Shown: one piece after another, positions 25,535 through 35,339 of the stretch
Layout of the letters: each line of letters opens with the position of its first letter
How positions within the stretch are numbered: position 1 is the first letter of the stretch
Source of the DNA: an uncultured Porticoccus sp.
GTDB taxonomy: Bacteria; Pseudomonadota; Gammaproteobacteria; Pseudomonadales; Porticoccaceae
Reading direction: 5' to 3'
NCBI GenBank assembly: GCA_947259505.1
Contig: CAMYLT010000008.1
Location: 186,001-250,000, forward strand
DNA length: 64,000 bases
Notes under the pieces: generated by a model
Seen by the model: only the letters and a program-made list of their open reading frames with translations
Databases searched by the model: none
What the model was told of the DNA's origin: nothing
Program-made: the position numbers and the translations under genes

Positions 25535-27457
25535 TCATTGTGATTTCCTTACCCGCAGGTACCATTCAGACAGTAGCCGGACTTGTTTCTCGGTGTAGCC
25601 TCGCTCCACCATTCGTGCCACGAAGTCGCTGTGTTTTTTCTTGTCCTCTGCGGAGGCCTTGGCGTTGAATGAGATGACTGGCAGCAGATCTTCCGTGCTG
25701 GCGAACATTTTCTTCTCGATCACGCTGCGCAGTTTCTCGTAGCTGGTCCATTTCGGATTCTTGCCCTGATTGGCGGCCTGTGCCCGCAGGACGAAGTTGA
25801 CAATCTCGCTGCGAAAATCTTTGGGGTTACTAATACCTGCCGGTTTCTCGATTTTTTCCAACTCGTCATTGAGGGCGGAGCGATCAAGAATCTCGCCAGT
25901 CTCCGGGTCCCTATATTCCTGGTCCTGAACCCAGAAGTCGGCGTAAGTGACGTAGCGGTCAAAGAGGTTCTGGCCATATTCGGAATAGGATTCCAGATAA
26001 GCGGTCTGGATTTCCTTGCCGATAAAGCTGATGTAGTTGGGTGCCAAAAATTCCTTGATGGTGTTCAGGTAGCGATCATGCAGCTCTTGGGGAAACTGTT
26101 CCTGCTCGATCTGGTTTTCCAGCACATAGAGTAGGTGCACCGGGTTGGCGGCTATTTCCGTAGGGTCAAAGTTGAATACTTTGGACAGCGCCTTGAAGGC
26201 AAAGCGGGTGGACAGTCCGGTCATGCCTTCATCCACGCCAGCGTTGTCCCGGTACTCCTGAATGGACTTGGCCTTAGGGTCAGTATCCTTGAGGCTCTCA
26301 CCATCGTAGATGCGCATTTTTGTATAAATGCTGGAATTTTCTGGTTCTTTGATTCGTGATAACACACTGAATTCTGAGAGCATTTTCAGGGTGTCTGGTG
26401 CGCAGGGTGCATTTCTGAGGGAGCTGTTATGCAGTAATTTTCGGTAGATCTCGATTTCCTCGGTGACCCGCAGACAGTAGGGGACCTTGACGGTGTATAC
26501 CCGGTCGATAAAGGCCTCGTTATTCTTGTTGTTCTTGAAATTCTTCCACTCGGCTTCGTTTGAGTGGGCGAGCACAATACCGTCGAAGGGGATACCGCCA
26601 ATGGCCTCGGTGCCGTTGTAGTTGCCCTCCTGGGTGGCAGTGAGCAGCGGGTGCAGTACCTTAATGGGTGCCTTAAACATTTCCACGAATTCCATCAGAC
26701 CCTGATTAGCACGGCACATGCCACCGGAAAAACTGTAGGCGTCGGGGTCCTGTTGTGGGAACTGCTCGAGCTTGCGGATATCCACTTTGCCTACCAGTGA
26801 GGAAATATCCTGATTATTCTCATCACCCGGCTCGGTTTTGGTGATGGCGATCTGGTCGAGAATGGAGGGGCGCAGCTTAACGACCCGGAATTGATTGAGA
26901 TCGCCATTGAATTCATGCAGCCGCTTCGCTGCCCAGGGTGACATGATCGTTTTCAGGTATCTGGGAGGAATACCGAATTCCTCTTCCAGTATCGGGCTAT
27001 CTTCCAATGGGTCGAACAGCCCCAGAGGTGATTCAAATACCGGTGAGCCTTTCAGGGCAAAAATAGGCTCTCTTTCCATCAATGCTTTTAGTCGCTCTGC
27101 CAGAGACGACTTGCCGCCACCCACCGGGCCGAGCAGGTAGAGGATCTGTTTCTTTTCCTCCAGTCCTTGGGCAGCGTGTCGGAAGAAGCTGACGATGTGC
27201 TGGATACAGTCCTCCATACCGTAGAACTCGCTGAAGCTCGGGTAACGCTTGATGACTTTGTTGGAAAATATTCGGCTGAGACGGGGGTCCTTGGATGTGT
27301 CCACCAGCTCTGGCTCGCCGATAGCTTTAAGCAGCCGTTCTGCAGCAGTGGCATAGGTGGCGGGATCTTTCTTACACAGTTCCAGATATTCCTGGATGCT
27401 GTATTCCTCCATCTGGGCGGATTCGTAGCGTTGCTGATAATGGCTGAAAATTGTCAT
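25535..27457 (-). CDS. prkA: PrkA family serine protein kinase (YeaG)
   Basis: A 640-aa protein. An AAA+ domain with Walker A GPVGGGKSSLAERL at about 110-123 takes the first 380 residues, and the C-terminal part carries the PrkA kinase-like domain. In E. coli YeaG is induced in stationary phase and starvation; Bacillus PrkA has been argued to act as a kinase and as a Lon-like protease. The ATG follows a strong AGGAGG. First gene of prkA-yeaH-spoVR. A CTAAACT box in the leader (around 27480-27487) could be a sigmaS-type -10, and a small perfect inverted repeat sits just before the ribosome-binding site. Confidence 0.95.
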   Translation of the reverse strand: MTIFSHYQQRYESAQMEEYSIQEYLELCKKDPATYATAAERLLKAIGEPELVDTSKDPRLSRIFSNKVIKRYPSFSEFYGMEDCIQHIVSFFRHAAQGLEEKKQILYLLGPVGGGKSSLAERLKALMEREPIFALKGSPVFESPLGLFDPLEDSPILEEEFGIPPRYLKTIMSPWAAKRLHEFNGDLNQFRVVKLRPSILDQIAITKTEPGDENNQDISSLVGKVDIRKLEQFPQQDPDAYSFSGGMCRANQGLMEFVEMFKAPIKVLHPLLTATQEGNYNGTEAIGGIPFDGIVLAHSNEAEWKNFKNNKNNEAFIDRVYTVKVPYCLRVTEEIEIYRKLLHNSSLRNAPCAPDTLKMLSEFSVLSRIKEPENSSIYTKMRIYDGESLKDTDPKAKSIQEYRDNAGVDEGMTGLSTRFAFKALSKVFNFDPTEIAANPVHLLYVLENQIEQEQFPQELHDRYLNTIKEFLAPNYISFIGKEIQTAYLESYSEYGQNLFDRYVTYADFWVQDQEYRDPETGEILDRSALNDELEKIEKPAGISNPKDFRSEIVNFVLRAQAANQGKNPKWTSYEKLRSVIEKKMFASTEDLLPVISFNAKASAEDKKKHSDFVARMVERGYTEKQVRLLSEWYLRVRKSQ

Positions 27458-27735
27458 AACACTCCTCCTGTCCTTGACAGTTTAGACACTGATATGAGGT
27501 ATTTGCCTCTACAATGCCAGCAATTCAGGATGGGTGGATTGTTATTTGAATAGTCTTCTAAAACAGATGGTTATAGAGATTTTTTCGGAATAATAGCGGG
27601 GAGATAGCCTTAAACTGTTTTGTTATGAAGGGGCAATATTCTTAATGCCATACATTGTATGAAGCAGATGTGGGCTGGCAGGTTGGTTGTGGGCTTAAGG
27701 CTCAAGGAGGTTTTTTATCTTAGTCGGTTTGAGAA
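27458..27735. other. prkA upstream region, no gene
   Basis: No coding frame of interest. It should hold the prkA promoter. The most visible element is a 13-bp perfect inverted repeat, CTGTC-CTT-GACAG at 27468-27480, immediately before the prkA ribosome-binding site; it could be an operator or an mRNA hairpin. Further left-to-right the stretch is AT-rich with no clear signal. Confidence 0.4.
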
Positions 27736-27769
27736 GGCGAAGCAGACAAAACGCGCAGTCAGCTTCGCC
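27736..27769 (-). terminator. Probable uvrA terminator
   Basis: GGCGAAGCAGAC and GTCAGCTTCGCC form a 12-bp stem with one mismatch and a 10-base loop, seven bases past the uvrA stop. Only TTCTC follows on the leftward strand, so termination may be modest. Confidence 0.5.
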
Positions 27770-27775
27770 CTGGCG

Positions 27776-30595
27776 CTAGCCTAAGAGCTTGGCAAGAAAT
27801 CGTCCAGTATGCGACCCCTTAGCTTGTGCTATCTGCTCTGGCGTACCCGCGGCAATGATTTGGCCGCCGCCGGACCCGCCTTCTGGACCGAGGTCGATAA
27901 CCCAGTCGGCGGTTTTGACCACATCCAGATTGTGTTCGATGACCACCACTGTATTGCCGTGATCCCGCAGCCGGTGCAATACACATAGCAGTTGCTGAAT
28001 GTCATGAAAATGGAGGCCGGTAGTCGGCTCATCGAGGATATAGAGCGTGCTGCCTGTATCCCGCTTGGAAAGCTCCCGCGATAACTTAACCCGTTGTGCT
28101 TCGCCACCAGACAGCGTGGTCGCTGACTGGCCCAAACGGATGTAGGACAGGCCCACATCCATCAGGGTTTGCAGTTTGCGAGCGATGGCGGGCACCGCAT
28201 CAAAAAACTCCCTGGCGTCTTCTACGGTCATGTCCAGCACTTCGTGGATGTTCTTGCCTTTATAACGGATTTCCAGCGTCTCCCTGTTATAGCGTTGTCC
28301 CTTGCAGACATCACAGGGGACATAGATATCCGGCAGAAAGTGCATCTCCACCTTGGTGACCCCGTCGCCCTCGCAGGCTTCGCAGCGGCCGCCTTTGACG
28401 TTGAAGCTGAAGCGGCCGGGCTTGTAACCTCGGGAGCGCGACTCCTGGGTGCCGGAAAACATTTCGCGAATAGGGGTGAAAATCCCGGTGTAGGTGGCGG
28501 GGTTAGACCGCGGCGTGCGACCGATGGGACTCTGGTCGATGTCTACGCATTTGTCGAGCTGGTCCATGCCTTCAACGGACTTGTGGGGAGCAGGCTTTAG
28601 GGTGGTGGCCTTGTTCAGTTCGGTGGCGGCAATCGGGTAGAGGGTTTCATTGATCAGGGTGGATTTGCCAGAGCCGGATACTCCGGTAACACACGTGAAT
28701 AAACCGATTGGCAGCTCCAGGTCCACCTGTTGCAGGTTATTACCGCTCGCGCCATTAAGCTTCAGCAGTTTGCCAGTGGCCTTGGTGCGTTGGGCGGGCA
28801 GTGCAATTGTCTTGCGACCAGACAGATAGTCGCCGGTGAGGGAGCGGGGTTCATTCAGAATATCCTGCAAGCTACCGGCGGCGATCACTTCGCCGCCATG
28901 CACTCCGGCACCGGGACCGATATCAACAATGTAATCTGCTTCGCGAATGGCTTCCTCATCGTGTTCCACCACGATTACAGTATTGCCGAGATCGCGCAAA
29001 CGGGTAAGGGTCGCCAAGAGTCGTTCATTGTCCCGCTGGTGTAGTCCGATGGAAGGCTCATCGAGAATGTACATGACACCCACCAACCCGGCACCGATCT
29101 GGCTGGCCAGTCGGATGCGCTGAGCCTCTCCGCCGGACAGGGTTTCGGCGCTGCGATTGAGGTTCAAGTAATTGAGGCCCACGTCCACCAGGAAGCGCAG
29201 ACGGTCGCGAATTTCCTTGAGAATCTTTTCGGCGATTTGACCGCGGCTGCCGGTGAGAGTCAGTTGTTCGTAATAGTCCGCCAGTTCTCCCACCGGCACC
29301 TTGCCCACTTCCGGCAGGGTTTTCTCGTCGATAAACACATAGCGGGCAGCCTTGCGCAATCGCGCGCCCTTGCATTCCGGGCAGCTCTGGGTGCTCAGGT
29401 ACTTGGTTAAGTCTTCCCGCACCATCTGGGATTCGGTCTCCCGGTAACGGCGCTCCATATTGGGCACGATACCCTCGAAGTGGTGGGAGCGTTTGAAAAC
29501 GGCGCCTTTGTCGTTGACGTAGTTGAAGGTGATGACCTCCTCGCCACTGCCAAACAGCACGACTTGCTGGTGTTGTGGTGTCAGATCCTGGAAGGGTGCA
29601 TTAATATCAAAGCCGTAGTGATCTGCCAGAGACGTAAGCATGTTGAAGTAAAAGAGGTTTTTTCTGTCCCAGCTGCGAATGGCACCCTCAGCAATGGACA
29701 CTTCAGGGTGCTGAACCACGCGGTCGATATCGAAGAATTGCTTGACCCCTAGACCATCACAACCCGGACAGGCTCCAGCCGGGTTGTTAAAGGAAAACAT
29801 CCGCGGCTCCAGCTCGTCGATACTGTAGTTGCAGACGGGGCACGCAAAGCGGGAGGAAAAAATCAATTCATTGAATTCGCCGTCCATAGCCGTGATGACC
29901 GCCAGTCCTTCTGACAGGTTGAGAGCGGTTTCGAAGGATTCGGCAAGGCGCAGCTGCAGATCGGGTTTGACCTTGAAGCGATCCACCACCACATCAATAT
30001 CGTGTTTTTTATTCTTTTCCAGTTCCGGCACGTCGTCCAGGTCGACCACCAGCCCATCTACCCGCACGCGGATAAAGCCCTGGGCGCGAAGGCCCTGGAA
30101 AACATGGGCGTGCTCACCTTTGCGGCCGCGAATAATTGGCGCCAACAGCATCAGTCGGGCATCTTCCGGTAGAGCCAGTACTTGATCCACCATCTGACTA
30201 ATAGTCTGCGCTGCCAAAGGCTCGTTGTGTTCTGGGCAGCGGGGTTCTCCGACCCGGGCGAAAAGCAGGCGCAGATAATCATGGATTTCTGTGATGGTTC
30301 CGACTGTTGAACGGGGGTTGTGAGAGGTAGACTTCTGCTCAATGGAAATGGCAGGGGAGAGTCCCTCAATGTGCTCCACGTCCGGCTTTTCCATCATCGA
30401 CAGGAACTGCCGGGCATAGGCGGAAAGCGACTCTACATATCGGCGCTGACCCTCCGCGTAAAGAGTGTCAAACGCCAGCGACGACTTGCCGGACCCCGAC
30501 AGGCCGGTCACCACAATCAGTTTGCCTCTTGGCAGATCCAGGTCGATTGACTTCAGGTTGTGGGTCTTCGCGCCGCGAATCGAGATGTGTTCCAT
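27776..30595 (-). CDS. uvrA: Excinuclease ABC subunit A
   Basis: A 939-aa damage-recognition ATPase of nucleotide excision repair. Two ABC modules are visible: Walker [10 protein letters not shown] at about 31-39 and [10 protein letters not shown] near 636. Zinc fingers are CPVCNYS...CPGCDG near 253-280 and CEACEGDG...CDVCKG near 737-765. LSGGEAQR signatures appear twice. The start at 30595 ([15 protein letters not shown]) matches the family N-terminus; the longer frame adds 56 unrelated residues. There is no clear ribosome-binding site, and I see no LexA box in its upstream region, which is unusual as E. coli uvrA is SOS-controlled. Confidence 0.97.
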   Translation of the reverse strand: MEHISIRGAKTHNLKSIDLDLPRGKLIVVTGLSGSGKSSLAFDTLYAEGQRRYVESLSAYARQFLSMMEKPDVEHIEGLSPAISIEQKSTSHNPRSTVGTITEIHDYLRLLFARVGEPRCPEHNEPLAAQTISQMVDQVLALPEDARLMLLAPIIRGRKGEHAHVFQGLRAQGFIRVRVDGLVVDLDDVPELEKNKKHDIDVVVDRFKVKPDLQLRLAESFETALNLSEGLAVITAMDGEFNELIFSSRFACPVCNYSIDELEPRMFSFNNPAGACPGCDGLGVKQFFDIDRVVQHPEVSIAEGAIRSWDRKNLFYFNMLTSLADHYGFDINAPFQDLTPQHQQVVLFGSGEEVITFNYVNDKGAVFKRSHHFEGIVPNMERRYRETESQMVREDLTKYLSTQSCPECKGARLRKAARYVFIDEKTLPEVGKVPVGELADYYEQLTLTGSRGQIAEKILKEIRDRLRFLVDVGLNYLNLNRSAETLSGGEAQRIRLASQIGAGLVGVMYILDEPSIGLHQRDNERLLATLTRLRDLGNTVIVVEHDEEAIREADYIVDIGPGAGVHGGEVIAAGSLQDILNEPRSLTGDYLSGRKTIALPAQRTKATGKLLKLNGASGNNLQQVDLELPIGLFTCVTGVSGSGKSTLINETLYPIAATELNKATTLKPAPHKSVEGMDQLDKCVDIDQSPIGRTPRSNPATYTGIFTPIREMFSGTQESRSRGYKPGRFSFNVKGGRCEACEGDGVTKVEMHFLPDIYVPCDVCKGQRYNRETLEIRYKGKNIHEVLDMTVEDAREFFDAVPAIARKLQTLMDVGLSYIRLGQSATTLSGGEAQRVKLSRELSKRDTGSTLYILDEPTTGLHFHDIQQLLCVLHRLRDHGNTVVVIEHNLDVVKTADWVIDLGPEGGSGGGQIIAAGTPEQIAQAKGSHTGRFLAKLLG

Positions 30596-30736
30596 CAAAG
30601 TTGAGTCCGGAATAGGCAAACGGGAAATGATGGGTGAGGATTGGAGGGAAAGCAAGGGGCTAAAGCGCCTGATGAAGTTCCACGCGAAAGAAGGAACTAA
30701 TAAGGAAATTGCCGATGTCAAAAAGAGGGTGCCTGT

Positions 30737-30745
30737 TGCTATAAT
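30737..30745 (+). promoter_or_regulatory. Extended -10 promoter of the polysaccharide locus
   Basis: TGCTATAAT is a consensus extended -10 (TGnTATAAT), about 40 bases before the wzz-like start. The -35 region is weak (GTCAAA), typical for extended -10 promoters. It lies between divergent uvrA and the polysaccharide genes. No JUMPStart/ops sequence is seen in the leader. Confidence 0.65.
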
Positions 30746-30785
30746 ACGCCCCCTTGTCACCAACCCGAAGTGAAGGATTTACCGG

Positions 30786-31817
30786 ATGGAAACGGAGCAA
30801 GCCCCTCGAAGTGCTTACCCTGCCTATTCAGACGAAATCGACCTAGTTGAACTATTCCAGGGTCTCTGGCAGCAAAAGCTGCTGATTATTGCCTTTACTG
30901 TGGTGGCAACAGTGGCAGCCGCAGCTTTTGCCCTTCTCAGTACCCCTGAATATGAAGCTAAAGCGGGTGTCTTGCCCCCGCGTTTGAGCGATATCGCCGG
31001 CTACAATCTTGGGCGTGAAAGCTACAACATAAGGCGTGCTGATGCAGAGATCGATCGGTTTGCTGTGTCTGATATCTATGAAGTGTTCAAGACTAATCTG
31101 CTGTCTATTTCATTGAAAGATTCATTTTTGCGTGAAACCTCCTCTCCTAAATCAGTAGTAATAAAAGTGCATGCTCCTGATGAAAAGAAAAGGCCAGACT
31201 TCTACGAGGTAGTAGTTAAGTATAAATCACCGGAGCTGGCCGCTAAGTGGGCAAATCTTTATGTTGATATGGCTGAAAAAAAGACTGAGCAGGATATGCA
31301 GGAAAATGTGCTTGCTGAGATTGCAGTTAGTATCCAAGTGATTGAAAGGCAAATCGATGCGTTGCGCACTACTGCGCAGAAGCGTCGGGAAGACCGAATC
31401 ATACGTTTACGTGATGCTTTGATGGTAGCGGAAACTGTGGGTTTAGATGCTCCCCAAGTGATAACGTCCTCTGATGCTGGTCTTGCCACATTTATCGATC
31501 GCAAACTGATGTACATGCGTGGTGCCAAAGCCATTCGGGCCGAGCTAACAGTCCTGGAAAAAAGGGAAAATGACGACCCTTTTATTAACGAGTTGCGCGA
31601 CCTTGAAGATCAACGCGATTTCCTTAAGAAGATCGACGTTAACCCCGACAATGTTTCAGTTTTTAGATTGGACCGTCGCGCACAAGTCCCGGAAATCCCG
31701 GTGAAACCAAAGAAAGCCATGATTTTAGCTCTCGGCATAATTATGGGTGGCATGCTTGGCGTATTTAGTGCCTTGGTTCGAGGTGTATTGAAAAAGCGTA
31801 GGGTGCAAGTTGATTGA
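30786..31817 (+). CDS. Wzz-type polysaccharide chain-length determinant
   Basis: A 343-aa inner-membrane protein of the polysaccharide co-polymerase family. The N-terminal cytoplasmic start (DEIDLVELFQGLWQQK) leads to a first membrane helix at about 32-52. A long periplasmic domain with coiled-coil helices (about 170-290) follows, then PVKPKKAMILALGIIMGGMLGVF as the second helix with the Pro-rich motif. A short basic tail (KKRRVQVD) replaces the tyrosine-kinase domain of Wzc, so this is the Wzz type. It sets the chain length made by Wzy. First gene of the rightward polysaccharide locus. Confidence 0.9.
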   Translation: METEQAPRSAYPAYSDEIDLVELFQGLWQQKLLIIAFTVVATVAAAAFALLSTPEYEAKAGVLPPRLSDIAGYNLGRESYNIRRADAEIDRFAVSDIYEVFKTNLLSISLKDSFLRETSSPKSVVIKVHAPDEKKRPDFYEVVVKYKSPELAAKWANLYVDMAEKKTEQDMQENVLAEIAVSIQVIERQIDALRTTAQKRREDRIIRLRDALMVAETVGLDAPQVITSSDAGLATFIDRKLMYMRGAKAIRAELTVLEKRENDDPFINELRDLEDQRDFLKKIDVNPDNVSVFRLDRRAQVPEIPVKPKKAMILALGIIMGGMLGVFSALVRGVLKKRRVQVD

Positions 31818-32124
31818 AGATACCATTATCGCCATGGATTGCAGAATGAACCTTTTAGCATACGCTACCCGATACGTTTGTTATTTGCTTGGGGGCTACA
31901 ACCTGCAGCAGCAATGTCGGAATTTACATAAACCAGCCTTACACAATGTTCGGCCTGGCATGGAACTCCACTCTTGCCCACTACGTTGAAGAGGCTCTGC
32001 ACTAGCAGAAATGTCGGACCTTCTTTCACGATGGTGACAATGTTCTCCATGGCCTTAATCTGTTTCTAGTGATGTTTCGAGTTGCTACGTGCACCGATTC
32101 TACGGAGAGACGCGAATACCTATC
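31818..32124. other. Gap between the chain-length and flippase genes, no supported gene
   Basis: About 300 bp in an otherwise dense operon. Only a leftward 61-codon frame (31865-32050) is open, without ribosome-binding site or known domain. The rightward strand shows broken short frames, so a decayed gene is possible. Confidence 0.4.
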
Positions 32125-33456
32125 ATGATCCAGTGCATCAAAAAAAAGCTCAAGGTGCTGCGCGCCGATCCGCATATGCAGGAGGTGGTGCAGGGCACCA
32201 TGCTGGCGTTTGTTCTGAAGATCGTAGGTTCCGGTCTTGCCTTCGGTTTCAATGTGGCTGTTGCCCGACTGCTGGGGGCAGAAGGAGCCGGTCTTTATTT
32301 TCTGGCGCTTTCAGTGACGGCTATCGGCTCGGTAATCGGTCGAGTGGGGCTGGGCAATACCTTATTGAGGTTCGTGGCAACTCACGCTACCCAAAACGAG
32401 TGGGGGAAGGTACAGGCTGTGCATACTTTGGGGATTCAGCTGTCTGCAATCGCCTCCGGCGCACTGTCTTTGATTGGCTTTTTGGCTGCTGACTGGGCGG
32501 CAGAGTCGTTGTTCCATAAGCCGGAGTTTGCTGAGCCATTGCGCTGGATGAGCCTTTCCATTCTTCCCTTCGCCATACTTAATTTACAGGCGGATAGTCT
32601 GAAGGGATTGAAGAGAATAAGTAATGCCATACTGTTGCAGAGCATTGGCGTGCCCCTGTTCGGTCTTTTGTTAATCTGGCCGTTAGTGAGTGTCGCCGGG
32701 GTGGAAGGGGCTAGCTGGGGTTATTTAGCTGCCACTACTCTGGTGGCTTTGCTCAGTATCTGGGCATGGCGCAATGTGGGACCAGGTGGCGTGTATGGAA
32801 AATTTTGCTACCCTTTTTCCGATTTATGGGCGAGTGCAAAACCGCTTTTTATCCTGTCGCTGTTGAATACATTTTTAATTTGGTTGCCATTGCTTCTACT
32901 GGGTATCTGGGTGAGCACTGCAGAGATAGGTATTTTCGGTGCCGCCACGCGGCTGGCTCTGTTGGTTAGCTTTCTTCTAATTTCTCTGAACAATGTGATA
33001 GCTCCTAAGTTTGCTGAGCTTTTTGCCAAGGGGGATTTAGTCGCGATGGGACAGATTGCGAGAAGATCTTCGGCGATGCTTACGCTGTTGGTAAGCCCTG
33101 TGTTCTTGCTGATGTTCTTATACAGGAAAGAGGTGATGGGCCTATTTGGACCAGAATTTGCCGCAGGGAGCACAATTCTGGCAATTCTGCTGGTTGGGCA
33201 GCTTGTCAATCTTATCAGCGGCTCGGTAGGCTTCCTACTGATGATGAGTGGAAATGAAAAAATAATCCGTAACATAACCATGTACGCTGCTCTATTGCAA
33301 TTTGTCATAGTGTTAATGCTTGTTCCCATGCTGGGTGGTATAGGTGCAGCCATTGCAACGGCAATAGCCATGGCTATGAAGAATTTGTTATCGGTACACG
33401 CTGTATATAAAAAATTTGGAATTATCACTATTCCAGGCGTTAAGGTGTTTTTGTGA
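32125..33456 (+). CDS. wzx: Wzx-type flippase (polysaccharide biosynthesis protein)
   Basis: A 443-aa integral membrane protein with 12-14 hydrophobic helices, of the polysaccharide-transport branch of the MOP superfamily. The beginning (VVQGTMLAFVLKIVGSGLAFGFNVAVARLLGAEGAGLYF) is typical of Wzx. It would flip undecaprenyl-PP-linked repeat units to the periplasmic side. I prefer the ATG at 32125, which has a distant GGAGAG; a GTG at 32089 would add 12 residues. It follows wzz after a 300-base gap and precedes the sulfotransferase genes. Confidence 0.85.
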   Translation: MIQCIKKKLKVLRADPHMQEVVQGTMLAFVLKIVGSGLAFGFNVAVARLLGAEGAGLYFLALSVTAIGSVIGRVGLGNTLLRFVATHATQNEWGKVQAVHTLGIQLSAIASGALSLIGFLAADWAAESLFHKPEFAEPLRWMSLSILPFAILNLQADSLKGLKRISNAILLQSIGVPLFGLLLIWPLVSVAGVEGASWGYLAATTLVALLSIWAWRNVGPGGVYGKFCYPFSDLWASAKPLFILSLLNTFLIWLPLLLLGIWVSTAEIGIFGAATRLALLVSFLLISLNNVIAPKFAELFAKGDLVAMGQIARRSSAMLTLLVSPVFLLMFLYRKEVMGLFGPEFAAGSTILAILLVGQLVNLISGSVGFLLMMSGNEKIIRNITMYAALLQFVIVLMLVPMLGGIGAAIATAIAMAMKNLLSVHAVYKKFGIITIPGVKVFL

Positions 33457-33479
33457 AAAGATTGGTTGATGGGTAGCTA

Positions 33480-34262
33480 ATGAACATAAACGATTTTTTT
33501 ATTAATTCCCTAAAATTTGCTATGAATAGAAAAAAAGTTGATTTTGTAGTGGCGGGTGTACAGAAGGCTGGGACATCAGCGCTAGATGTCTATCTTCGAA
33601 GACATCCAAAGATTTGTATGGCAAATAAAAAAGAAGTGCACTTCTTTGATCGTGATAAATGGTGTTTTGCTATCCCGAATTACCTAGCCTATTCCACAAA
33701 ATTTTCACCAAAAAAAAATCAGTTGGTTGGCGAAGCAACTCCAATATATTCATACTGGCAAGAGAGTATTCGGCGAATCTGGGAATACAACCCTAAAATG
33801 AAAATTATTCTTGTTCTTAGAAATCCAATCGAAAGAGCTTATTCTCATTGGAATATGGAGAGACAACGAGGCGTAGAAAAACTGTCGTTCATAGACGCGA
33901 TCAATAATGAAACACTGCGATGCAAAGAGGCGTTGCCGAAACAGCATCGTATCTATAGTTATTTAGATAGAGGGTGGTATTCAGAGCAAATTAGGAGAAT
34001 TCAGCGGTTTTTTCCAGAAAACCAATGCATGTTCATAAAACATGAATCTTTGCTATCTTCCCCGAATGAAGTTATGGAGGGTGTGTGGAGATTCCTTGGC
34101 GTACCGCTGATTTCAGTCGAAAAAAAAATAGTACATGCAACAGCGTATGAAAGGAAAATTAGCGTAGAGGAATACCAGCTACTTCTTGATATCTATAAAC
34201 ATGAAATTAAACAGATTGAATCTATGCTTGATTGGGATTGTTCTGATTGGACATTTTGTTAA
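33480..34262 (+). CDS. PAPS-dependent sulfotransferase, first of four
   Basis: A 260-aa cytoplasmic enzyme of the Sulfotransfer_1 family. The 5'-phosphosulfate-binding loop is VAGVQKAGTSALDVYL at about 24-39, and the 3'-phosphate-binding region is VLRNPIERAYSHW at 112-124. The catalytic base is probably in the HFFDRD area near residue 54. It should transfer sulfate from PAPS to a sugar hydroxyl. The gene is strikingly AT-rich with long A-runs, more than the rml genes further on, suggesting separate acquisition. The acceptor sugar cannot be predicted. Confidence 0.88.
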   Translation: MNINDFFINSLKFAMNRKKVDFVVAGVQKAGTSALDVYLRRHPKICMANKKEVHFFDRDKWCFAIPNYLAYSTKFSPKKNQLVGEATPIYSYWQESIRRIWEYNPKMKIILVLRNPIERAYSHWNMERQRGVEKLSFIDAINNETLRCKEALPKQHRIYSYLDRGWYSEQIRRIQRFFPENQCMFIKHESLLSSPNEVMEGVWRFLGVPLISVEKKIVHATAYERKISVEEYQLLLDIYKHEIKQIESMLDWDCSDWTFC

Positions 34263-34293
34263 ATATATGAGGCTTTAGAAAAGGCGTTCTTAA

Positions 34294-35163
34294 ATGACTA
34301 ATAATAAAAATGCGCCAGTAATAATAATTGGAATGCACCGTTCAGGCACGACATTTCTAACAGATATGCTAATGAAATTAGGAATGTTTGTTGGGCATAA
34401 ATTCGGCGTAAATAAAGAAGACTTTTTCTTCCAACAAAGGAATGAGTGGTTGCTAAGGCGCAGCGGAGGAGGGTGGGATAATCCTAATCATATCCATTCG
34501 TTGCTAAAGAATGATAACTACTCTGAAGAAGTGGTCAAGATGCTGACTGCTGACGTGAATGGCCTGTCATTTCGTCATCACATAAAAGTTATTAAGCAAG
34601 GACTAGTCTGGGGATGGAAGGATCCTAGGACAATATTTACGTTGCCCATATGGTTGCATCTCTTCCCAGACGCACGATTGCTATACATTAAGCGTAACGG
34701 AGTTGATGTTGCGGGTAGCCTGCATGCCCGAGCAACAAGAAGTGGTGTTCTGCATGGATTGCAGCCACAGCCTGTTAAGTTAAAAATCGGAAATTTTTTT
34801 TCTAGATATGAACGTTACATATACGAGTCAATAAGATGTACTGATCTTACTGAATCATTTAAACTCTGGGAAGAATATACGTTAGAAGCTGAAAATCTTT
34901 ACGAAAAATTCTCAGGACCGAAATTGGATGTTAGATATGAAGATTTCCTAGAAGATCCTACGCGTTATTTAGATGCAATATCTAAATTTGTTCGGCTTCC
35001 GAATGAGAAAGTTAGAATACAAGAATTGGTTGGAGATGTTGATTCTCGGCGACGGTTAGCATTCTGTTCAAAACGACATTTGGTTTCGTTGTATCATGAA
35101 GTGAGAGATAGCAGTTTGATGAAGTCTCTTGGTTATGATGATATTGATGTTGATCGTGCTTGA
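34294..35163 (+). CDS. Sulfotransferase of a different subfamily, second of four
   Basis: A 289-aa protein with the P-loop-like IGMHRSGTTFLTDML at about 12-26 (5'-phosphosulfate site) and YIKRNGVDVAGSLHAR at about 130-145 in the 3'-phosphate position. GWKDPRT near 109 is another mark of this subfamily (Sulfotransfer_3-like). It differs clearly from its neighbours, which carry GAPKSGTTS or similar. Very AT-rich. It starts 31 bases after the first sulfotransferase and is followed by a 176-base gap. Confidence 0.82.
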   Translation: MTNNKNAPVIIIGMHRSGTTFLTDMLMKLGMFVGHKFGVNKEDFFFQQRNEWLLRRSGGGWDNPNHIHSLLKNDNYSEEVVKMLTADVNGLSFRHHIKVIKQGLVWGWKDPRTIFTLPIWLHLFPDARLLYIKRNGVDVAGSLHARATRSGVLHGLQPQPVKLKIGNFFSRYERYIYESIRCTDLTESFKLWEEYTLEAENLYEKFSGPKLDVRYEDFLEDPTRYLDAISKFVRLPNEKVRIQELVGDVDSRRRLAFCSKRHLVSLYHEVRDSSLMKSLGYDDIDVDRA

Positions 35164-35339
35164 GGATCTATATTGGTGGTTGCTGTTTTCTTTTAGAGCT
35201 AAACTCAGTAGTGAAAATCTTCATGGAGCGGCATTGCTTTAGCTAGATACATAGGGTTGCAACTCAAGAATTGGCGCTCATTATCACTTCATGGTCGTTG
35301 GGCTTTTTTATTGTAGAACATGACATATAGCTTGTTGAA

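Noticed and set aside
30596-30763. 56-residue N-terminal extension of UvrA
   Set aside because: Begins with TTG in the promoter region of the polysaccharide locus and is not part of the UvrA family N-terminus.
31865-32050. 61-aa leftward frame in the gap between the chain-length and flippase genes
   Set aside because: Opposite to the operon, no ribosome-binding site, no domain; kept only as part of an unexplained gap.
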